Assembly (NCBI GenBank): GCA_002104895.1
Contig: MCFG01000058.1
Location: forward strand, 152,001 to 216,000
DNA: 64,000 bases
From: Anaeromyces robustus
Taxonomy: Eukaryota > Neocallimastigomycota > Neocallimastigomycetes > Neocallimastigales > Neocallimastigaceae
Direction: 5' to 3'
The notes below the pieces were generated by a model, which saw only the letters and a list, made by a program, of their open reading frames with translations, had not been told where the DNA came from and ran no database searches. Within the stretch, counting starts at the first letter, position 1. Every line of letters begins with the position of its first letter. A program made the position numbers and the translations under genes. Below are positions 1-13,424 of the stretch, piece after piece.

Positions 1-662
1 TAATGTAAATAAATAAGAAATAACAATTATTTATTAAATACTATAATATATTATATATATAATATATAATTTAATATAAAAGAATTATTGTTTTTTTTTA
101 TTATTCATAACTATAAAATATAAAAGTTATTAACTACTTTTATATACATATATATATTTATATATATTTATAGTATATATATATAAACAATTTTTTTTAA
201 ACATTTTAGTAATAAACTTTATAATATAATTTTTTTTTATTTTATAATATAATTTATATTTTATAATAATATATAATATTTTTAAACATTTTTATAATTT
301 ATATATAGTAAAAAATAATATATTTAAAAAAGAAAAGATATATATTTAAAAAATATATTATCAATTTCTTTTTAAATATATATGTATTTAATATAATATA
401 ATAATGTGTAGAATGAAAATTTTATTAATAATAAAAAATCTTATTAAAATATAAAATAATCTAAAAGTAATTTCTTTTTTTTTTTTTTTTAAGTTAAACT
501 TTATTATTATTATTATTTATAATTATTTTAAAATTTCTTATATATATTAGATAAAAATAAAAAAAAGAATACATAAATAATAATTTTAAAAAAGTTTCTA
601 ATTATTTTAAAATTTATAAGTGATTTTTTTTTTTTTTAATTATTATTTTTTATCTTATTATT

Positions 663-705
<43 letters not shown>

Positions 706-1264
706 TTATTATATTATTAAATTATTTAATTTTCTTTCAATTTTTTTTTTTTTATATTTTAATATATTAATCTTTAATTGATTAATACAAATTATCCAAT
801 AATTCTCATGATTTTATACATAAATAGAATTCAGTGAAAAAAAAATTTTTTTTTTTTAATTTATATTAATTAAATGAAGTTAATTGAATGGATTAAAAAT
901 ATTTTTTTTTATATAATTAAAAAAATTATTAATTAAAATTATAATTATTTATATATTCTTTTTATCCACAAATCATAAAAATTATATATATTTCATTTTA
1001 TTTAGATAAAAAATTATATATATTTCATTTTATTTAGATAAAAAATTATATATATTTCATTTTATTTAGATAAATTATATTTCTAAAAAGATAATTTTTT
1101 TTTTCTTTTTCTTTCTTTTCTTTTTTTTTTTAAAAAATAAAAAGTAATTTTTACAGTTATTTAAGAGTTTTATATAAATAATTAAGAAAAAAAAGTAAAA
1201 ATAATAAGAATAATAATAATAAAAAATAAATATTAATATAAGATATATATATATATTTTAAAAA
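1..1264. other. AT-rich intergenic region upstream of the secreted repeat protein
   Basis: I see no gene here. The stretch holds poly-A/T runs and an ATT microsatellite near 657-715. Close to the downstream gene it also holds a short tandem repeat (listed separately). It ends in the 5' leader of the gene that starts at 1265. Confidence 0.6.
977..1074. repeat. three-copy ~32-bp tandem repeat in the promoter region
   Basis: A unit of about 31-33 bp containing ATATATATTTCATTTTATTT and then AGATAAA occurs three times head to tail, about 190-290 bp upstream of the ATG at 1265. The copies are nearly identical. The function is unknown; it could be replication slippage or a duplicated promoter element. 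Confidence 0.7.
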
Positions 1265-2413
1265 ATGAAATTAAATAACACAAAGGCTATTTTAGGTTTA
1301 GTAGCTCTATTAGTTACTGTTTCTTCTGCACCTGTTAAAATTGAATATAAAGAAGAAGTTGGTATACCATTCTTTCAATATGATAATGAAATAATATCAA
1401 AACGTGAAAATAATATCATAGAAGAGGTTGATATACCAAAACCAGCAAATTTAATAGAAGATAATTATGTACCGATTGATGAACCGATTGATGAACCGAT
1501 TGATGAACTAAGTGAAGAAATTGCTGAAATTAAAGATTATGAAACTCCACTTAAAAAAAGAAATGAAAATGCAGCTGATTTATTAAAACGTAATCATAAA
1601 ATAGTAAATGTAATTGAAGAAGAGGAAACTCCACTTAAAAGACAAATTGAAATTGAAATTGAGGAACCAGAAACTCCACTTAAAAGAAAAAATGAAATTG
1701 AAATTGAGGAAACAGATACTCCACTTAAAAGAAAAAATGAAATTGATGAACCGGTTGATGAAACGGTTGATGAACCGATTGATGAAGCGGATACTCCACT
1801 TAAAAGAAAAAATGAAATTGAAATTGAGGAACTAGAAACTCCACTTAAAAGAAAAAATGAAATTGAAATTGAGGAACTAGAAACTCCACTTAAAAGAAAA
1901 AATGAAATTGAAATTGAGGAAACAGATACTCCACTTAAAAGAAAAAATGAAATTGATGAACCGGTTGATGAAACGGTTGATGAACCGATTGATGAAGCGG
2001 ATACTCCACTTAAAAGAAAAAATGAAATTGAAATTGAGGAACTAGAAACTCCACTTAAAAGAAAAAATGAAATTGAAATTGAGGAAACAGATACTCCACT
2101 TAAAAGAAAAAATGAAATTGATGAACCGGCTGATGAAACGATTGAAGAAGAGGAAACTCCACTTAAAAAAAGAAATGAAAATGCAGCTAATTTATTAAAA
2201 CGTAATCATAAAATAGTAAATGTAATTGAAGAAGAGGAAACTCCACTTAAAAGACAAATTGAAATTGAAATTGATGAACCAGAAACTTCACTTAAAAGAC
2301 AAATTGAAATTGAAATTGATGATCAACAAACACCACTTAAAAGAAAAAATGATATTGATGAAGAAGAAACACCACTTAAAAAAAGAAATGAAAAAGCAGC
2401 TAATTTATTATAA
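1265..2413 (+). CDS. secreted repeat protein with regular Lys-Arg sites (Kex2-processed repeat precursor type)
   Basis: A 382-residue protein. Residues 1 to about 21 form a signal peptide (MKLNNTKAILGLVALLVTVSS, then APVK). The rest is an acidic repeat array cut up by 19 Lys-Arg pairs, most in the context (E/D)TPLKR. The segments between pairs recur: KNEIEIEE(L/P/T).TPL, KNEIDEPVDETVDEPIDEADTPL, QIEIEIEEPETPL, NHKIVNVIEEEETPL and NENAA(D/N)LL. This matches the layout of fungal KEPs, where Kex2 in the late Golgi cuts after KR and releases many similar peptides, as in alpha-factor precursors. No Cys, enzyme domain or intron is visible. The peptides do not resemble a pheromone known to me. The stop replaces the Lys codon of a further LLKR unit, and the same frame runs on to 2467 with repeat-like sequence. 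Signal peptide and KR periodicity are seen; processing is inferred. Confidence 0.8.
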   Translation: MKLNNTKAILGLVALLVTVSSAPVKIEYKEEVGIPFFQYDNEIISKRENNIIEEVDIPKPANLIEDNYVPIDEPIDEPIDELSEEIAEIKDYETPLKKRNENAADLLKRNHKIVNVIEEEETPLKRQIEIEIEEPETPLKRKNEIEIEETDTPLKRKNEIDEPVDETVDEPIDEADTPLKRKNEIEIEELETPLKRKNEIEIEELETPLKRKNEIEIEETDTPLKRKNEIDEPVDETVDEPIDEADTPLKRKNEIEIEELETPLKRKNEIEIEETDTPLKRKNEIDEPADETIEEEETPLKKRNENAANLLKRNHKIVNVIEEEETPLKRQIEIEIDEPETSLKRQIEIEIDDQQTPLKRKNDIDEEETPLKKRNEKAANLL

Positions 2414-2467
2414 CGTAATTATAAAATAATTGATGAAATTAATGAACCTGAACTTCTACTTAAATAA
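2414..2467 (+). pseudogene. read-on of the repeat array beyond the stop
   Basis: After the TAA at 2411-2413 the same frame continues as RNYKIIDEINEPELLLK and stops at 2465-2467. This parallels the internal unit RNHKIVNVIEEEETPLK. The array was once at least one unit longer and lost its end by an AAA-to-TAA change. Confidence 0.65.
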
Positions 2468-4033
2468 CTGACAATGAAAAAGAAGCATTATAATTATAAA
2501 AAAATAAAAAAAAAAAAAGATAAAATTTCTTTATATCTAATATCTAAAATACCCAACATTAATATTAAATAATTAATATATAATATTATTAATAGTTTAT
2601 GAATTTAATAGCATAAAAAATAATATTTTTTTAGATTATAAATTTATTTATATAATATAAAATTATGTAAAAAAAATTTATAATAAAAATTAAAATATTA
2701 TAAATAATCATATTTTATATATGATAAAATATGATTACTAATTAAAACAAAAATAAAATAAAAGGAATATTTATTTTCAATAATATATAATAAATAGCAA
2801 TAATATATGTAAAAATATAATAATATATATATTTATTATTGTTTTATTATTTATTTTTATTTATTATTATTTATTATCATTTATATAATATATTATTATA
2901 ATACTAAATATTATATAATGTATTTTGTAAGTATAATTATTTTTTTTTTTTAACATTATTTATTTATTTACTTATTTTGTATTATCAATGGAATTCTTTA
3001 TATATATTTTATATATTTTTATAATAATGTTATTATATATAAATACTTATTTAATTATTGTACAATTCTTTTTAAATTATAAAAATTTAATTAATATTAT
3101 ATATGTATTATTTTTTTACATTTTGAAATGTTTATTTTTTTTTTTTTTTTAAGGATAGTTAAATATTATAAAAATTGCCTTGCTATTTATATACTATTTA
3201 TATGGTTTCATTTCTATTAAATTATTAAAGATTATTTAAACAAATTTTATATATTAAAAATAGGATAATTATTGACTTGAAATGATAAATAAAGAAATAA
3301 ATCCATAACTAAATACACAAATATATTTATTGAATATCTCAAAAATTAAAATACAATAATAATAAAAAAAAATTTATATATAATTTTTTTATTAATAAAA
3401 AAAATAGTTATTGTATATGATTAGATTTTATTAATGGGTTTATATATAAATCATTAATAATATATAATTAAATTAGCTTTTTATCATTGCAATTCCATAA
3501 TAGAAAATACTTAAAAAAAAAAATTAAAATTTCTTATGAATAATTAAAAAAGTTATTAATAAGAAATATTTTAATAAAAAAAAAAAAGTAAACTTTTTTA
3601 TAAAGTTTATTATATAGTATTATTTTATTAATTATTTTTAAATTTAAATGTATTAAACATTAATAAAAAAAATTAATTAAAATAATTTATATTAAATTTT
3701 ATGATAAATTACAAATAATAAAAAATTATTTTTTTTTTATTTTAGAATTAAATTACATTTTAAAATAAAAATTACATTATTTATTAGAAATTTAACATTT
3801 TTCATATAATAACCAATAAATGAATTAAAATATTTAAAAAAAAAATTATAAAGTAAATATTGTTATTATATCATCTTTTAGTAAAATTTATTAAATTAAC
3901 AAAGTATTTCATATTGGCATAGTTTTTTTTTTTTTTTTTATCTTATTTTATTTTATTATTTAAATTATTATTATTTTTTTTTTTTTGCCTTTATTATTTA
4001 TTTCTATTTATTATTTTCTTATGATTCTAGAGT
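2468..4033. other. AT-rich intergenic region
   Basis: I see no gene. The stretch holds poly-A/T runs and short ATT arrays only. Confidence 0.6.
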
Positions 4034-6086
4034 ATGGAAATAGAGGAAGAATTAATAAATATTATCAAAAATAAAAATATAAATAAACTGAAAGAGTATT
4101 TTATTAAAAATAATATTAAATCTAAAGACTTTAACAATTTCAATCAAACTTTATTATATTTTATTGACTGTAATGCCCAAAAAAATATTATAGAATTTAT
4201 AATTGAACAACAAGAAGATAAAGAAAATATAAAACCATTGTTTTATGCAATTCAACTAAAAAATTTTAGAATAGCTAATTTATTATTGAAAAATAAAGCT
4301 AATATCGATGGAATAATAAGAAGTGAAGATGAAGATGAAGAAGAAGAAGAAGAAGAAGAAGAAGATGGAGATATAGAAGAAGATAGAGAAGATGATTTTG
4401 AAATTCAAATTCAAAATACTACGACTACTACAACAGCAACAACAACAATATCAACTACTACTAATAATAATAATACTAATAATACTAATAATAAAAATGG
4501 TTTAAATATTATTGAATATTTATTTATTAGTAAATCACTTAATTTAAAAAATTTAAAGTTTGTTTTAAGTAAAAAAAAAGATGCAACATTAATAACTGGA
4601 GAAATAATATCTTATTTAATTAAAATAAAAAATATACAATTACTGAAATTTCTTTTGAAATTTAATTTTTATGATAATCGATTTATTAAAAATATAATTA
4701 TAAATAAATTTCTTGCTGAAGTTTATAGAAATAAAAAAATCATTATCAACTGAACAGATAAAATATATGATGTCACAAAATAAATCTTTTATTCCTATTG
4801 GAAAAGATAAATATTATAATTATCCTTTATTTACAGCTATTGAATGTAATGAAAAATCTATAGTTAATTTATTCCTTAATTATGCCAATAAACATTATAT
4901 TTATTTAGATATCAATGAAAAGGACAAAAATGATAATAGTCCACTTTTAAAAGCTATTGAAAATAATAATAAAGATATTGTTAAATTATTAATTAAATAT
5001 TCCTATCATAATAATATTATTTTAAATATTAATGAAAAAGATATTTATGGAAATTATCCACTTTTAAAAGCTCTAGAAAATAAAAATAGAGATATATTTA
5101 AATTATTAATAAACTATGCCAATCAAAATAATATTGTATTAAACATAACGGAAAAAAATAATAAAGGTAATTTTCCAATATTACAAGCCTATGAATGTGG
5201 TATAGATATAATTAAAGCATTAATTAATTATGCTAATAATCATAATATTATATTAAATTTTAATGAAAAAAATGGATATGGTAATTATCCATTATTGAAA
5301 GGTGTTGAGTATAATATGTTTGAAGTAATTAAATTAATGTTTAAATATACTAATCAACATAAACATAAAATTATTTTAAATATTAATGAAAAAGATAGCT
5401 ATGGTAATTATCCAGTTTTAAAAACGGTTGAAAATAATAATATGATTATGTTTAAAGTATTAGTTGATTATGCAAATAAAAAAAGGTTAATTTTAGATAT
5501 CAATGGTAAAAACAAGGAAAATGATTATCCATTACTTATTGCTTTTAAATATAGTAATATTGATTTTGTTAAATTATTAATTCAATATGCCAAGGAACAT
5601 AAAATAATTTTAAATCTTAATGAAAAAGATAATCATGGTAACTATCCATTATTAAATGCCATTAAAAAAAGTAATGAAGATATGATTCAATTATTAATTC
5701 AATATGCCAATGAACATAAAATAATTTTAAATCTTAATGAAAAAGATAATCGTGGTAACTCTCCATTACTAAATGCTATTAAAAAATGTAATGAAGATAT
5801 GATTAAATTATTAATTCAATATGCCGATGAACATGAAATCATTTTAAATCTTAATGAAAAAGATAAATATGGAAATTATCCATTATTTTATGTTATTGAA
5901 AAGAATAATATTCATATAGTTAAACTTTTGATAGAATATGCCAATCATCATAAAATAATATTAAATATTAATGAAAAAGATAGCAATGGAAATTATTCAT
6001 TATTAAATCTTATTAAAGATATCAATATTAAAAATTTATTAATTGAATATGCCAATAATCATAAAATAATATTAAATATTAATTGA
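4034..6086 (+). CDS. ankyrin-repeat protein, split into two overlapping frames
   Basis: Two overlapping open frames, 4034-4753 (239 residues) and 4713-6086, look like one gene of about 680 residues. The first half starts MEIEEELINIIKNKNINKL, has degenerate ankyrin helices, then an acidic Glu tract (about residues 97-120) and a Thr/Asn-rich linker. The second half holds eleven 39-residue ankyrin-like units with the consensus INEKD.YGNYPLL.AIE, then N..I.KLLI.YAN, then H.IILN. The frames meet at a seven-A run (4733-4739). Reading it as six As gives RNKK followed by SLSTEQIKYMM without a break. This could be a real mutation, a sequencing error, or programmed slippage. Ankyrin repeats bind proteins; the partner is unknown. 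Similar 39-residue arrays are, to my knowledge, abundant in anaerobic fungi. A decayed tail follows. Confidence 0.7.
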
Positions 6087-6425
6087 TAAAGTTAAAATTA
6101 AAGTTAAAGGACGAACATTAAACCATGATTAAATATCATTAAAAAAATAAATAATATAATTATTATTATAAATTTATTAATTAAATATTTCCAATGAACA
6201 TTATATAAAATGATAAAGATTAATTTTTTTTTCTTTTTTTTTTTATTGAAATTATTCGTTACTATCTTCTATTACAATAAAATGAAATTAATTAATAATA
6301 TTTAAGATATTAATTAATTATACCATAAAATATTTTTTTTTTTTCAATTATAAAAGTTATAGAAAATTTTAATATTAATATAATTAAATTTATTATTATA
6401 AATATATCAATATTAATATACTTTA
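6087..6425 (+). pseudogene. decayed C-terminal ankyrin repeats
   Basis: Beyond the stop at 6086, shifted frames still carry ankyrin-like pieces: LLIKY near 6177, NYSLLSSI followed by IFKILINY at about 6245-6335, and KVIENFNINIIKFII at about 6350-6400. The array was once several units longer and has decayed into AT-rich sequence. Confidence 0.55.
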
Positions 6426-7070
6426 TTTTTTTTTTTTTTCAGTACATAAATATATAAAAAGTATATGTGATTAAATAAATAAATTACTTACTAAAAAAAA
6501 CAAATGAAACATAATAATATTGTATTAGTATAAATTAATATTTATTAAATAATTTTAGAAATAAATAAAAAACATGGAATGAACTTGAATAATTATAAAT
6601 AAATAAATATTAATTATTTATATTATGAAATATATATAAAAATATAAAATAAAAAATAATATTTTTATAAATATTAATGATATGATATTAAATATTCCAT
6701 ATGTTAAATATATATTAAAACCAAGAGATTTTAAAATAAAATATTTATATATAGTTTTATTAATTTATTTTATTCTATTTATTATTATTATTTTGTTCTA
6801 AACACTGTAAATGAATTTATTTCCTATTTGTTCTAAATCATTATTAAAAAAAATTTTTTTAATATTAAAAAGTATTATTAAAAAAATAAATAAATAAAAC
6901 TTCATTATTATTATTATTGTTGTTGTTTTAATTAATCAGATTTTATTTATAAAACATAAATTTATAAAACGTAAAAAAAAAATTAACATTTAAATAAGAA
7001 AGTTTTAATAAGATATAAAATATTAGAAAAAAAATATAAAATATTAATAATTATAAATTATAATTATAAT

Positions 7071-7117
<47 letters not shown>

Positions 7118-7970
7118 GTAGACAATTTATAATTTAATATTATGTATAAAATAAAAAAAAACGAAAAAAGGGAGAAAAAAAATATATATATAAAAAATAA
7201 AACATTTTAATAAAAGAATCATAATCATCATTAATTTTATATTAATTAATAAAAATGTTATTTATTTTATTTTTTTGTTTTATTTTTTTGTTTAATAATA
7301 TTTAAAATTATTATGATTATTATTATTAGGTAAATCACTTTTTTTTTTCAACCGTATAATAATTAATAAATTAATTAATTATTTTTTTCTATTTTATTTA
7401 ATTTTACTTTATTTTATTTTATTTCATTTTTTTCTATTCTATACATATTTATTTATTTATATATTTATTTTTTCTTTTTGTATTTTGTATTTAATATTAT
7501 TTTATATTTTATTTTATTATATTTTATTATATTAAAAATAAAAATAAAAAATAAAAAAAAATAAACTTAAAATAAGATTTGTTAAGATGTATCCATCAAT
7601 TAAATTACAATAAATGTACCCATAATAATTTAAATATTTTTAAGTATTTTTTATTAAATGAATTCATATAATCATATTTAAACTTTTTTACTTTTTTTTT
7701 TTTATATAATTGCTAAGTAAAATTTTATATAATAATATTGATTTTTCCACTTTAATCTTTTTTTTTTTCCTATATATCTCTTTTAGAGTATTAATCTTTA
7801 TTATTGCTAAGTATTTTTTTTTTTTTTCTATTTATTTATATTTATAAATAAAATTAAATGAATACTAATTTAAGAAAAACATTAATATAAATGGAATTTT
7901 TATTAATTTTATAATATAATTAATTAAAAAATAATAAAAATAAAATATATCATTAAATAATTCCTAGTAT

Positions 7971-8003
<33 letters not shown>

Positions 8004-8624
8004 AATACTAAATATTAAATTAATATAAAGTTAAGTTAATTCTTTTAATCATAATTAAAAGAGAAAAAAAAAATAAAAAAGATATACAAATTCTTTATAT
8101 AGGAATATTATTAATTATATAAAAAAGATATTAATTAAATATTAAAATAATTAATTAATATATAAAAGGTTTTTTTATTTTTAACAAAAGGAATTTAAAA
8201 AAAAAATTTCTAGATAATAAATGATAAATAAATGTTATTAATTAAAAAATATTAATACAATTAAAATAAATAATTAAAATGGGAAATTTTTTTTTTATGA
8301 CCATAAAAGTAAATTTTTTAGTTTTTTTTTTTTGGTATAAATTTTAATTTGTTTAAATAAATTAATAAAGTAGAATTTTTAATTTAATCATTATTATTGT
8401 TATTCATTAATGACTTTTTTATATAATTAAATTTTTTATTATTATTAATATTTATTTGTTACACAAACTGGTACATCTTTCTTAATAAATAAATTAAAAT
8501 AAATAATTAAATTAAAAAAAAAAAGTTTATAAATTATTTATACATCAATTATTTTAAATTAATTTTTTTTATATTTATATTTTTTTTTTATATTTTATTT
8601 TTATTTATTATTTTTAAGTTAAAG

Positions 8625-8657
<33 letters not shown>

Positions 8658-9118
8658 TTTATATTTTATATTTTAAAATTTCTTTTTTATTTTTTTATAA
8701 TAACCCCAAGTATAATACAAAATTTTTTTTGTTTGTTTTTCGCTTTTTTTTTTTTTTTTTTTTTTTAATTTGTTCTAAAAAAAATATATATATGAAACAC
8801 TTTTATGTTTATATAAGTATATAATAACATATACTATATAATAATATTTATTTATAGGATATGATTATATAATTATATATACATATTTTTTTTTTTTTTT
8901 ATTTTTTTTAAAAAAAAATTTTTTTTGTTATCAATAATTTACATATAAATTTTATTTTATTTTTATTTAATATATTATTAATAAATTTATATATATATTA
9001 AAAAAAAATATATTTGAATATTTTTTTTTTCAATCTATATATATATATATAAATAAATTTCATATATATAATTTTTTTTTAATCAATAAAATTAAAATTG
9101 TATTGATTAAATTTATAT
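6426..9118. other. AT-rich intergenic region
   Basis: I see no gene. It includes ATA microsatellites (about 7068-7112 and 7977-8002), a long T run near 8628-8655 and another near 8743-8766. The last few hundred bases would hold the 3' end of the esterase gene on the minus strand. Confidence 0.6.
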
Positions 9119-11078
9119 TTATTGACCTTCATGGAAGAAGTATGGAAGAGCATCATAAATATAATGCTTAACATATCCCCACCAGTGAGTTTTTCCTGGA
9201 GCAACAAGGTAATAGAAGTTACCTTGAGAAAAGTCAGAAGTGTAAATGAATTGTTTCATCTTCTTCATTTCATCAATTTGTGGGTTCATGTTTGGATAGG
9301 CAATATCATCGGAACCAGTGGCACAGAAAATGAAATATTCATCAGTTCTGTAACCAAACTTATCAATAGCATCAGCAACAGATTTAGCCTTACCATAACC
9401 ACCATTACCAACCCAATTATCACCACTAAGTGGCATGAAGTAACCAACATAATCTAAACAGTTGATAAGAACAGCCCAAGTAGAAACGGAACCCATAGAG
9501 AAACCACCATAAGCTCTGTGCATTCTAGAGGCTTTAAGATCAGCAGCAGAAGTAGATTTAGCATAAGTAGAGTATTTACCTTCAACAAATGGTACAACAG
9601 ATTCACGGAATTCTCTGTAGAAAGTACCAGCTTCACATCTATTGAATGTTGGAGTAACAACAATCAATGGTTCAAGTTCACCATTCATAATTAAATTATC
9701 AAGAATGTATTGAAGATAAACATCACTACCGAAAATAGTGTTTTCATTTTCACCACCACCATGCATAAGATAGAAAATGTTGTATTGCTTACTGTCAGTG
9801 TAACCGTATGGTAAGTAAACATTTAATGAATTACCACCATTAACACCATTGTAACTTTCTTTAACAATTCTACCAGCTTGTTGACATCTGTTAAGGTAAT
9901 TGTTTGGAGCATCTCTGTAACTCATATTAGCAACATATTTGAAATTAGAAGATGATTTTGGTGGATTAATTTCTTCTTCAGATGGACCACTAACAGCTTC
10001 AAATGTCCAAGTTTGATTACTCTTTTCACTATTTAACCATTGGTGAACATTACTACCAGCAGAAGTACTTTCACTTTCAACATCAAGAACTCTTTCACCA
10101 TTAGTAATCTTAGTACCAATAGCATAAACATTATCCTTTGAAGTCTTTAAAACAATAAATTGTTGATTATCTTCACCGTGAGTAGTGTAAATTTGAACAT
10201 TAGAACCATTAGAATCATCAGCACCAGCAATATCAATTTTGTAATCACCGTACATGGAGGTTAAAGTCATGTAACCATTACCAACATTTTCAAGTTTCCA
10301 TTTTTGAGCATCAGAATCAATAACAACATTGGCACTGTCACTAGCTCTTCCATTGTTAACACCAAGATATAAACCGGATCCAGTGTTTTTAATAGTATAC
10401 CAACCATCTTTAAGAGTAACGTATGTACCATTATCAGTAATATCTATTTTTTTTCATTTGTTTGTTTGTTTGATTTGATATATTTATATAATTATAAATA
10501 TAAATAAGGTTATAAATAAAATTATATTAGATAAAATTTTTTTTCCAAAATATTTTTATTTATAATTTTATTTATAATTTTATTTTAATAATATATATAT
10601 CATTACCACTAGATGGTTCATCGCCTCCAAAACAAGAACTTTTGATACCACACCATTGGTTCTTTTCAATACCCCATTTACCTTCAGCTGTTTCTTCTAT
10701 TACATTACAACCTTCACAACATATGTATTCTGGGTAAGAGAAACATTGATTTAATTCTTCACCTTTACATTTAGATGGAATAACTGTTGTAAAATATTAA
10801 AATAAAAATTAATTAATAAATGAAATAAATAAATAATTATTATTATATATATAAATAATAATTTTATATATTATTATTTTTTTTCTTATTTTATTTTTGT
10901 TATAATTTAATATCTATTTCTAATAATAAACTATTCTCAACTTACTACACCAATCATTGTTTTCAACACCCCATTGTTGGTCATCTTCATAAAATACTCT
11001 ACAGCCTTGGCAATATTCATATGCCTTAACTAATTGAGTACCTAATCCAAGTAATAAAAGAGAAGATAAATATTTCAT
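9119..11078 (-). CDS. cellulosomal carbohydrate esterase family 1 (feruloyl-esterase-like), two dockerins plus a ricin-type module
   Basis: The exons are 11078-10946, 10783-10607 and 10443-9119. They join in phase with GT-AG ends and give 544 residues. Order: signal peptide 1-19 (MKYLSSLLLLGLGTQLVKA); two fungal dockerins (about 20-94) with the hallmarks WGVENNDWC and CCEGCNVIEE...WGIEKNQWC; a ricin-B/CBM13-like module (about 105-250) with QKW, QQF and QTW motifs; a CE1 alpha/beta-hydrolase domain (about 270-544). The nucleophile is Ser419 in GGFSMGS. Asp482 in GSDD and His523 in KTHWW fit the rest of the triad. CE1 members remove ferulic or acetyl groups from xylan, and the dockerins dock the enzyme onto scaffoldin outside the cell. 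Both introns fall at domain borders. A paralogue with the same layout lies at 19128-21038. The domain calls are strong; the exact substrate is inferred. Confidence 0.92.
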
Positions 11079-12787
11079 TTTATACAACTTTAATTTTATT
11101 TTATTTTATTCTATTTTATTTTGTTTTATTTTTTATTTTATAATTAATTTTTTATATTTTGTATTTTATTTTTTTTTTTAACTTTTTACAACTATTAATA
11201 ATCAATATTAATATTATAAAATAGAATAGAGCTTAAATAAATTTGGAAAATATTTGGTATTTATATACTTTTTTGTTTCATTATTATTTTTAATTTTTTT
11301 TTTAAACTTTAATATTTTTCTTTTAGGGAAAAAAGATTAACCTATATTATAAATATTAATCTTTTAAGTTTAAATTAATTTTAAAATATTATTAAATTAT
11401 ATTTAAATATAATCTTAAAAAATATAAAAAAAATGTTTCATCTAATAAATCGTTCCAAAAATAAATTAATAAATAAATTAATAAATTAAGATATGTTTAT
11501 TTTTTTTATTTCATTTAAATATTTTAACTATAATTTTTTATTTAACATTTTTTATTTTAAGGTATAGACTTTACACTATTTTATATATTATTAATATATT
11601 ATATATATTATATTATTATATAATAATAATTTATTTTCTAATTAAAATGTTATTCTATTTAATATATAAAAAATAAATATTTCTATTTAATAAATTTTAA
11701 TAAAAGAACTTTTTTTTCTTTATATTAAAAGTGTACATTTTTTATAATTCCAAGTAATTTATTTAAATTATATATTTATTAATTATTAATATTATTATTT
11801 TCTTTTATTCCGTATTTTAATATAATGATAAAGAAATTAATATCATATCATTTATGTCATAATATTAAAAAAAAAAAAATAAAAGATACTAATTAATAAC
11901 TAATCCTTTTTTAACATATTACTTTAAAATTAAAAACCTTAATCATTAATAATTATGAAAATTTTAATGTTAAATATTTTTCCTATACAAATCGGATTTA
12001 TACCAAAATAATAAAGATTAACATTTATATTAATATATTAAATAATATTAAAATGTAAATGAAATAAAAGTTAAAAAATAATAATATAAATTAAAAATAT
12101 ATTTAATAGCCCGTTTGTGTAACCATTTTTGGATGTATGCAAAATATTAGAGTAACATTTTTAATATTATCATTAATGAATCAAATATAACTTTTAATTA
12201 TTAAAATCTTAATCATTAATAGATATTAAAATTAATACTTATATGATTTCCACCAGATAAAGATAAAAAAAATATTATTTTTGATTAAATTTTAATATTA
12301 AATATATTTTTAATTATTAAAAAAATTTTAATTATTTATTGATCTACATCTTTGGAAGTGGATTAACGGTACTACATATTAATTATATACTTTATAAAAT
12401 TACTTAAAATGATACAAAATAAAAAATTAATAAAATATTAAATATTTTTATAAAGTATTAAATATTTTTATTAAGTATTAAATATTAATATAAATATTTT
12501 TATTAATTTTAATATATTTATCTTCATTTAAATTAATACTTTTTTAATTTTTTTATTTTGTATCAATTTAAATAATGTTAATATTTAACATTTAACTTCA
12601 AGTGTTTAAATGTTAAGGGTTTAAAAAAAAAAAAACTAAAATAAAAAATGGGAAACTTGGTAAAAAAAATATAATTATATTATATATAAATTGTGACTAA
12701 AAAATTTATCGAAGATAAACATATAAACTAACATAAAAAAAAGATTACAAAACTAAAACAATACTAAAAATATTTATATTTTAATTT

Positions 12788-12818
<31 letters not shown>

Positions 12819-13067
12819 TAAACTTCTATATTACTAATAAGAAAAAGAAAAAAAGATTTTCATTAATTTTTATATTAATTTACAGTATGATGAAATAATT
12901 TATAGTGTATGAAAATATTAAGAAAATTAGGTTCTTAGCTTATATATTATTATTACTCATTTTATATCATTCTTTTTTATAGGAGTATTTTTATTTTAGT
13001 AAAAAAAAAATACTCCAAAGCAATTAAATATACTTGATATTTTGAGTTAAAAAAATAATAAAAAAAG

Positions 13068-13104
<37 letters not shown>

Positions 13105-13424
13105 TTTAATTATTATTATATATATATATATTGTATAACTTTTATCCTTTTTAATTATTGATTTTTATTTAAGCAATAGTCTAATGAGAAGATATTGCTA
13201 TATTATATTGTGTATATATGTTATTTTAATACTAAATGATTATTAAAAGGTAAATATTAAATATTTAAAAAAAATATTATTATATTATTGTATTAATAAA
13301 ATTTGTATAAAAAACAAGAAAACTTAATTAAATGTTAAAGAAAAGTGTTTATAACATAATATTAATAATAGCATAAAAATATAAATAATAGAAAAAGAGA
13401 TAAAATAAGAATATTTATTTAAAT

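Noticed and set aside
12110-12380. GC-richer patches that might be a decayed gene or LTR
   Set aside because: No consistent frame, terminal repeats or family motif could be seen.
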